In this document: piece by piece, positions 59,954 to 64,000 of the stretch
Numbering within the stretch: the first letter of the stretch is position 1
How the letters are laid out: every line of letters begins with the position of its first letter
Assembly (NCBI GenBank): GCA_035503515.1
Contig: DATJTJ010000176.1
Location: 5,862-69,861 of the forward strand
Direction of reading: 5' to 3'
DNA from: DAIDKA01 sp035503515
GTDB lineage: Bacteria > Pseudomonadota > Gammaproteobacteria > Steroidobacterales > Steroidobacteraceae
Length of the DNA stretch: 64,000 nucleotides
Notes under the pieces: generated by a model
The model's input: only the letters and a program-made list of their open reading frames with translations
Database searches by the model: none
Told to the model about the DNA's origin: nothing
Translations under genes and position numbers: made by a program

Positions 59954-61051
59954 ATGAAAAACCGCACGGTGTTGCTCTTATGTGCCTGCGCCATAGCCGT
60001 CCCTGGTGTTGCAGCGGCCGCGGATGGCGATGAGTGGTATCTCACGCCTTTTGTAGGTGGCATCTCACCCGATTATCGCTATGACAGACAGAATCCGCAG
60101 CCGGCGACACAACTCGCCTTCGGCCGCGAACTCGGTCCCGTCTTGAACATGGAGCTCAATGCGAATTCGGGAATAGATATTCCAACCGCGCCCCCCGTGG
60201 CTCCCGGCCATCTGAACCTATGGGGCCTGTCCCTCGATGCACTGGCGGTCGGCAATCGGGGAGGGCAGGTTCAGCCCTACATCGGCCTGGGAGTGGGCGC
60301 AGTGCGGACGGACTACCGGCTCATGGGCAACTTCGACTCCGGTTATGACACGCGCCTTGCGATCGAGACCGAGGTCGGTGTGATGTTGAAGATGTGGGAA
60401 AGCGAGGACAAGACCAGCAAGGTCTCGTTGCGCCCCGAGATCAAGTTCCGCTGGGACAACCCCGGCAACACCAACTACAAGGATTACCTGTACCTGGTCG
60501 GCGTGCAATGGTCCTTCGGTGGCAGCGCGGTTGCCACGCCGGTGGCCGCCGCACCCCCGCCGCCTCCGCCGCCACCGCCACCACCGCCGCCGCCCCCGCC
60601 GCCGCCGCCGGCCCCCGCTCCGGCACCGGCTCCCGAAGCGCAGTTCGTGGCCAAGAGTTCCATCATCCTCGAGGGTGTGAATTTCGCGTTCAACAGCGCC
60701 GAGCTGACCGATGAATCAAAGCCGGTCCTCGATGCGGCGGCGGATGGTCTCAAGAAGCATCCGCGGGTGAAGGTCGAAATCCAGGGTCATACGGACAGCG
60801 TGGGCAAGCCCGCATACAACCTCAAGTTGTCGCAGCGTCGGGCGCAGAGCGTGCTGGACTATCTGCTCAAAGATGGGGTCGGATCCGACCAGATGGTCGC
60901 GAAAGGCTACGGCATGACCCAGCCGGTGGCCAGCAACAAGGATGCCGAAGGCCGCGCCAAGAACCGTCGTGTGGTCATGTATGTGCTGTCCAATCCCGGC
61001 GACGTGAACGTCAAGGGCCAGGGCACGGCGCAGGATACGCCGAAACAATAG
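59954..61051 (+). CDS. OmpA-family porin with polyproline linker
   Basis: A 365-residue outer-membrane protein. A signal peptide (LLLCACAIAVPGVAAA) is followed by an eight-stranded barrel (about 22-195), then an Ala/Pro linker with 19 consecutive prolines (residues 201-219) and an OmpA C-terminal domain that binds peptidoglycan: GHTDSVGKPAYNLKLSQRRA and the ending KNRRVVMYVL. It links outer membrane to cell wall. A run of this many prolines usually needs elongation factor P. ATG at 59954 has GGAG upstream; a strong terminator follows. Confidence 0.9.
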   Translation: MKNRTVLLLCACAIAVPGVAAAADGDEWYLTPFVGGISPDYRYDRQNPQPATQLAFGRELGPVLNMELNANSGIDIPTAPPVAPGHLNLWGLSLDALAVGNRGGQVQPYIGLGVGAVRTDYRLMGNFDSGYDTRLAIETEVGVMLKMWESEDKTSKVSLRPEIKFRWDNPGNTNYKDYLYLVGVQWSFGGSAVATPVAAAPPPPPPPPPPPPPPPPPPPAPAPAPAPEAQFVAKSSIILEGVNFAFNSAELTDESKPVLDAAADGLKKHPRVKVEIQGHTDSVGKPAYNLKLSQRRAQSVLDYLLKDGVGSDQMVAKGYGMTQPVASNKDAEGRAKNRRVVMYVLSNPGDVNVKGQGTAQDTPKQ

Positions 61052-61059
61052 GCATCCAG

Positions 61060-61107
61060 GCGCACGAGGCCCCGTGTGAGCTCCCGCTCGGGGCCTCTGC
61101 GCTTTTT
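61060..61107 (+). terminator. Intrinsic terminator after the OmpA gene
   Basis: GAGGCCCCG (61066-61074) pairs with CGGGGCCTC (61089-61097). GCGCA and TGCGC extend the stem around a single bulged C, and five T follow at 61103-61107. It is the clearest intrinsic terminator in the window. Confidence 0.85.
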
Positions 61108-61121
61108 CCGCCATCTGTTCC

Positions 61122-61328
61122 TCAGAGAAAAATCAGCTGCCGAAGCCGCAGGCGCTGCTCCGCATCCAGATTGCGGAAACGCAGGCATTGACCGCAAGAG
61201 ACCTCGGCGCCCCCGATGACGTGAGCCTGCCTCGTGCATCTTCTGCACGGTACCGAGAACGACTGCAGGCGGGACTGAACTTCCGGCGTGGCGAAATGGC
61301 GCCTGTGACCGATGTCGGAGGCACTCAT
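61122..61328 (-). CDS. Small zinc-ribbon-like protein
   Basis: A 68-residue protein with two CxxC pairs, PCRRC and SCGQC, 17 residues apart (counted from first to third Cys start), which would bind zinc as a ribbon. Nothing else is recognised. ATG at 61328 lies at the end of an 18-bp palindrome, so its start would be covered by a bound regulator. A GTG two codons upstream is also open. No ribosome site is clear, hence modest confidence. Confidence 0.45.
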   Translation of the reverse strand: MSASDIGHRRHFATPEVQSRLQSFSVPCRRCTRQAHVIGGAEVSCGQCLRFRNLDAEQRLRLRQLIFL

Positions 61329-61344
61329 GTGCACTAGTGCACAT
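61327..61344. promoter_or_regulatory. 18-bp perfect palindrome at a divergent start
   Basis: ATGTGCACTAGTGCACAT reads identically on both strands. It covers the first bases of the zinc-ribbon gene (start ATG 61328) and sits in the 132-bp gap before the divergent gene at 61461. It suits a dimeric regulator operator. One such palindrome may occur by chance in a window this size, so context matters. Confidence 0.45.
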
Positions 61345-61460
61345 AACTGCCCGCGCCAACACCTGCAATTCGGACTAACTGAGACAACGGGACGAGGTAT
61401 TCAGCCGACTCGGTGGTGAGTGCGAAGCCGGCATCCTGGCAATGGATGCCGTTATCCATC

Positions 61461-61703
61461 ATGGACACCAGCAAAGACCAGATCGTTGTCTGCCCGGGCA
61501 ACGGGTGGCGCAGATTCATCCCTGTCCCACCCGATCATCGGCGCATATGGCCGATCGGCACGGTGAAGGTCGGCTCTGAGCTTGAAGGGGCTCTGATTAT
61601 CGACCTGACCCACCAGACCTACGTCCTCATAGACCGATACGGATCGCGATTCGAGTTGAACCAGAATTCCGTCCGCAGTGCACTCGAGCGATTGGACTCC
61701 TAG
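61461..61703 (+). CDS. Small protein of unknown function
   Basis: An 80-residue protein (begins DTSKDQIVVCPGNGWRRF, ends SVRSALERLDS). It has no signal peptide or membrane segment and looks like one small beta-rich domain. I do not recognise it. ATG at 61461 is chosen; other in-frame starts upstream overlap the divergent regulatory region. Confidence that it is a gene rests on length and codon use only. Confidence 0.45.
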   Translation: MDTSKDQIVVCPGNGWRRFIPVPPDHRRIWPIGTVKVGSELEGALIIDLTHQTYVLIDRYGSRFELNQNSVRSALERLDS

Positions 61704-61809
61704 TTCAGTTCATCGCGTCCGCAACTGCGGAGATCGCGGTTTTCGGTCACAATTGCAGCACGCGCCAGCTGCATCATCCGGAAAGTCTGGAGCGGCTACG
61801 GAGAAGTCC

Positions 61810-62478
61810 ATGACAGGCGTGTGTGTAAAGTCGACGCTGCTGGGCAGTCTTATTGCATTCTGTCTAAATACCCAATCGGTGTTTGCAGACGATGCAGAGC
61901 CGACGCCTTTCCACGTCAATCCGCGGGCGGAAATTCCTCTGCGGGTCGGATGGAACGCCCTTGACCTCGCCTTCGACGGCTCCGAGTACCACGTCCTGGG
62001 ACAGCGCAATGAAATTCACACGGCGCACAGCAACGAGACCTTTACATTCGTCGACCCCCAGTTCAACACGGTGTTCTTCGAGCCTGGACAGCTGCTTCCC
62101 AGGAAGCTCGAGTTTCCTGCGACCCACGCCAACGATGTATCCACGGCGCAGGGTGCAGATTACCAACTGACGAGCGTGCGCCTCCTGGTTGACACCAGTG
62201 CCCGGAGTTCCTTCGTGGTCGTGGCGATGCGGGAGCGGGGCCATACCTATGTGGACGCGCGCCCGGTGACGCTCGAGCTGTTCCGATTCCGCAGGAACGG
62301 GCCCGACTTCCAGAACGGCGATCCCGTGTCGGCGTTCGTGCTGGTGGCGGCCTATGCGACCCGCCGGTGCTATCACGATTCCAATGACGCGCTCGTGAAT
62401 GAACTCGGCCTGAGCCGGGCGGCGGCTGACGAGCGGCCGATGGGCGTGGACCGCTCGGCGCCCTGCACGTCTCCCTAG
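61810..62478 (+). CDS. Secreted protein of unknown function
   Basis: A 222-residue protein with a signal peptide (STLLGSLIAFCLNTQSVFAD). The mature part is beta-rich (EIPLRVGWNALDLAFDGSEYH, SARSSFVVVAMRERGHTYVD) and ends in a Cys-containing tail with SRAAADERPM. No family recognised. It has no obvious partner; ATG 61810 follows a weak GAGAAG ribosome site. Confidence 0.6.
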   Translation: MTGVCVKSTLLGSLIAFCLNTQSVFADDAEPTPFHVNPRAEIPLRVGWNALDLAFDGSEYHVLGQRNEIHTAHSNETFTFVDPQFNTVFFEPGQLLPRKLEFPATHANDVSTAQGADYQLTSVRLLVDTSARSSFVVVAMRERGHTYVDARPVTLELFRFRRNGPDFQNGDPVSAFVLVAAYATRRCYHDSNDALVNELGLSRAAADERPMGVDRSAPCTSP

Positions 62479-62530
62479 ATAATGCCCTCACGAGTGTGTT
62501 AAGCCATGGCCAAATGATTGCGAATCCCTG

Positions 62531-62902
62531 ATGGCACCGGTTTCGCGGCACAGAATCGCGGGCACGCAGGCATTCCTGTCGGCTCTCGCGCTGCCCATGA
62601 CATGGGCGCCCGCCGCCATCGTGCAGGCGGCTCCGCCCTCATCGCATGCGGCGCCCCAGGAACAATTCACGTGCCAGCGGCCGGGCACCACGGACCATCG
62701 CGAAATCGGCATCTTCCGCGCGGCCGGTTCGCAGCGATGTCGCGTCGACTACACCCGGGATGGCAGGACGCAGTCACTCTGGAGCGCCGGCCACGACTAT
62801 CGATTCTGCGTCCGCAAGGCCGTTGAAATCGTCGGATTGCTCGAGAACGTGCATTTCAAGTGCACGCCGCACACCGCCGGTACTCAATCATCCGGCCGCT
62901 GA
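62531..62902 (+). CDS. Small secreted cysteine-containing protein of unknown function
   Basis: A 123-residue protein with a long hydrophobic N-terminus (AFLSALALPMTWAPAAIVQA) that looks like a signal peptide, then a compact domain with four cysteines (FTCQRPG, SQRCRVDY, YRFCVRK, HFKCTPH) able to form two disulphides. No family recognised. Its last 19 bp overlap the convergent YihY gene, and it follows the secreted protein at 61810 in the same direction. Confidence 0.55.
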   Translation: MAPVSRHRIAGTQAFLSALALPMTWAPAAIVQAAPPSSHAAPQEQFTCQRPGTTDHREIGIFRAAGSQRCRVDYTRDGRTQSLWSAGHDYRFCVRKAVEIVGLLENVHFKCTPHTAGTQSSGR

Positions 62903-63798
62903 ACCGGGATTGCCGGGGCCGGCGCACGCCGGATGTGCAGTCCGCCCAGGCACGCCGTGAATTCGGCTCCAAACAGGAAGATCTGGGCAGTGTAGTAAAG
63001 CCACAGCAGCAGCGCTGCGAAGGAGGCGGCGGCACCGAACGCCGATGGCTCGGTGGTGCGCGAAAGGTAGACAGCGATGGCCCATCGGCCAATCTCGAAC
63101 AGCACGGCCGTAAGGAGTCCGCCGGGAACCACGATGCTCCACCGCAGACGCTCCGCGGGCATCCAGCGGTAGATGACCGTAAAGATTATAGCGACCGACA
63201 CCAGCGAGAGGACGTGATCGATCGCGCCGAACAGCGCGAGGACATCCGCGTACCGCTGCCCGATCAGCTCACGCACCGACGAGAGGGCCGTCGAGACGGT
63301 CAGCGACACGAGGAGCAGGAAGCCAAGCGCGAGAATGATGCCGAGCGAAAGCAGGCGCGTGCGGATCCAGCCTCGCAGGCCGGTGCGGCGGACCGAGCGC
63401 GTATTCCAGATCCGTTCCAGCGCATCCTCCAGGGCAGCGAGCACCGTCGTCGCGCCGATCAGCAGCGTCACCACACTGACGACGGTGGGGAGGACCCCGT
63501 TGGCATGCTGGGAACTCTTCAGCGCACCCATGAGAATGCGGGTGGTCGCCGGGCCGAACATGGCGGTCAACTGCAGGGCAATCTGATCATAGGCCGCTGA
63601 CTGGCCGATGATCGTGCCGGCCACGGTCAGCACGATGATCAGCAGGGGAGCCAGGGAGAAGGCGCAATAGAAGGCGAGCGCCGCCCCGGTGCTGGAGGAG
63701 TTATCGGCGATCCAATAACGGACGCTGCACGCAAGGAGCCGCCACCCCCTGCGGGGCCAGCTTCCGGTCAAACGCGGCCCGGCGGCGCTCGTGGCCAA
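62884..63798 (-). CDS. YihY/BrkB-family inner-membrane protein
   Basis: A 304-residue protein with about six hydrophobic segments, matching YihY (once called ribonuclease BN): NSSSTGAALAFYCAFSLAPLLIIVLT at the start, then TVLAALEDALERIWNTR, and a late ASFAALLLWLYYTAQIFLFGAEF. Function is unclear; related BrkB acts in serum resistance. It is the second gene of a leftward pair whose first member runs off the right edge (12-bp gap). Confidence 0.88.
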   Translation of the reverse strand: MATSAAGPRLTGSWPRRGWRLLACSVRYWIADNSSSTGAALAFYCAFSLAPLLIIVLTVAGTIIGQSAAYDQIALQLTAMFGPATTRILMGALKSSQHANGVLPTVVSVVTLLIGATTVLAALEDALERIWNTRSVRRTGLRGWIRTRLLSLGIILALGFLLLVSLTVSTALSSVRELIGQRYADVLALFGAIDHVLSLVSVAIIFTVIYRWMPAERLRWSIVVPGGLLTAVLFEIGRWAIAVYLSRTTEPSAFGAAASFAALLLWLYYTAQIFLFGAEFTACLGGLHIRRAPAPAIPVQRPDD

Positions 63799-63810
63799 CG
63801 AGTCCCGCCT

Positions 63811-64000
63811 TCAGGGCCGTCCGACCTCATCGTCCGGTAACAGGTCTGCCGATTCCTCTCCTGATCCGGCCACGGGCTTGCGCGTCACCTTGGTGACATT
63901 GTGCGTCTCGATGAAGTTGCGCGTGTCCGCGTCGTCCTGGTGGGCCCGCCCGCCCGGAGCGTAGGAACGACTTCGGCCCGTGACCTTGGGATCTTCATTG
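63811..64000 (-). CDS. C-terminal end of an unknown protein, cut by the right edge
   Basis: An open frame enters from the right edge and stops at TGA (63811-63813), giving at least 62 residues. It is hydrophilic and charged (GGRAHQDDADTRNFIETHN, then TKVTRKPVAGSGEESADLL). It is 12 bp from the YihY start, so likely cotranscribed. Family unknown; its start lies outside the window. Confidence 0.45.
   Translation of the reverse strand, partial: NEDPKVTGRSRSYAPGGRAHQDDADTRNFIETHNVTKVTRKPVAGSGEESADLLPDDEVGRP

Noticed and set aside
60554..60610. Repetitive CCG/CCA triplets as a CRISPR or satellite repeat.
   Set aside because: They are in-frame proline codons inside the OmpA gene, with no spacer pattern.
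61334..61519. A 61-codon minus-strand frame between the zinc-ribbon and the 61461 gene.
   Set aside because: It overlaps the palindrome and the 61461 gene, has no ribosome site and no recognisable sequence.

Overview
The window is high-GC (roughly two-thirds G+C by eye), gene-dense bacterial chromosome. An outer-membrane assembly pair (TamA/TamB), an OmpA porin, a TonB-type protein, lipoproteins and periplasmic c-type cytochromes show a Gram-negative cell. Gene style and families suggest a gammaproteobacterium of the Xanthomonadales/Nevskiales/Steroidobacter kind; that placement is inference. I see no tRNA, rRNA, CRISPR array, insertion sequence or prophage.

Layout. (1) 1-7895: a compact catabolic or salvage cluster. 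Rightward run a cut-off molybdenum hydroxylase large subunit, an arylamine N-acetyltransferase, an acyl-CoA/aryl-CoA ligase and a creatininase-family amidohydrolase. Leftward run an NCS1 nucleobase-type permease, a phosphoribosyltransferase and a 5-formyltetrahydrofolate cyclo-ligase homologue, with a divergent RpiR-type regulator behind a 36-bp gap. (2) 8319-14489: a membrane diguanylate cyclase, a winged-helix/TPR regulator divergent from a small tautomerase, a PadR regulator with an ExbD-like fusion protein, a host-attachment-family protein and an aldo/keto reductase. (3) 14493-18382: a two-gene operon of a DUF3326 protein and a stand-alone A-PCP-TE NRPS-like enzyme. (4) 18687-23205: a CHASE3/PAS/GGDEF cyclase, then a patch of less GC-rich small genes (cupin, VOC, TonB C-terminal). 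(5) 23558-30184: tamA-tamB with a convergent DUF3618/holin-X-type pair. (6) 30339-36074: an exported medium-chain reductase with a lipoprotein, an ankyrin protein, a ClC antiporter and a VOC protein. (7) 36155-40924: a periplasmic operon of di-haem and mono-haem cytochromes, then a secreted metallophosphoesterase. (8) 40941-47785: a flavin monooxygenase/acyl-CoA-dehydrogenase-like enzyme, two MFS transporters, a quinoprotein dehydrogenase and an orphan NikR-like ribbon-helix-helix protein.

(9) 47914-59799 is the most interesting region. After a hybrid histidine kinase comes an eleven-gene, mostly overlapping run: DUF6134, lipocalin, ECF sigma factor, RskA-type anti-sigma factor, fatty-acid desaturase, FAD oxidoreductase, DUF1365, CFA-synthase homologue, DUF2878, DUF1295 and a second CFA-type methyltransferase, closed by a hairpin. 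Two promoter-like sites with the same architecture (ATCC, 15-nt spacer, CCGTAT, plus shared flanks) sit exactly before the first gene and before the desaturase. This looks like a self-regulated envelope-lipid remodelling regulon. Its gene content resembles the mycobacterial sigK-rskA locus. (10) 59954-64000: an OmpA-family porin with a 19-proline linker and a good terminator, small unknown proteins around an 18-bp perfect palindrome, a YihY/BrkB membrane protein and a gene cut by the right edge.
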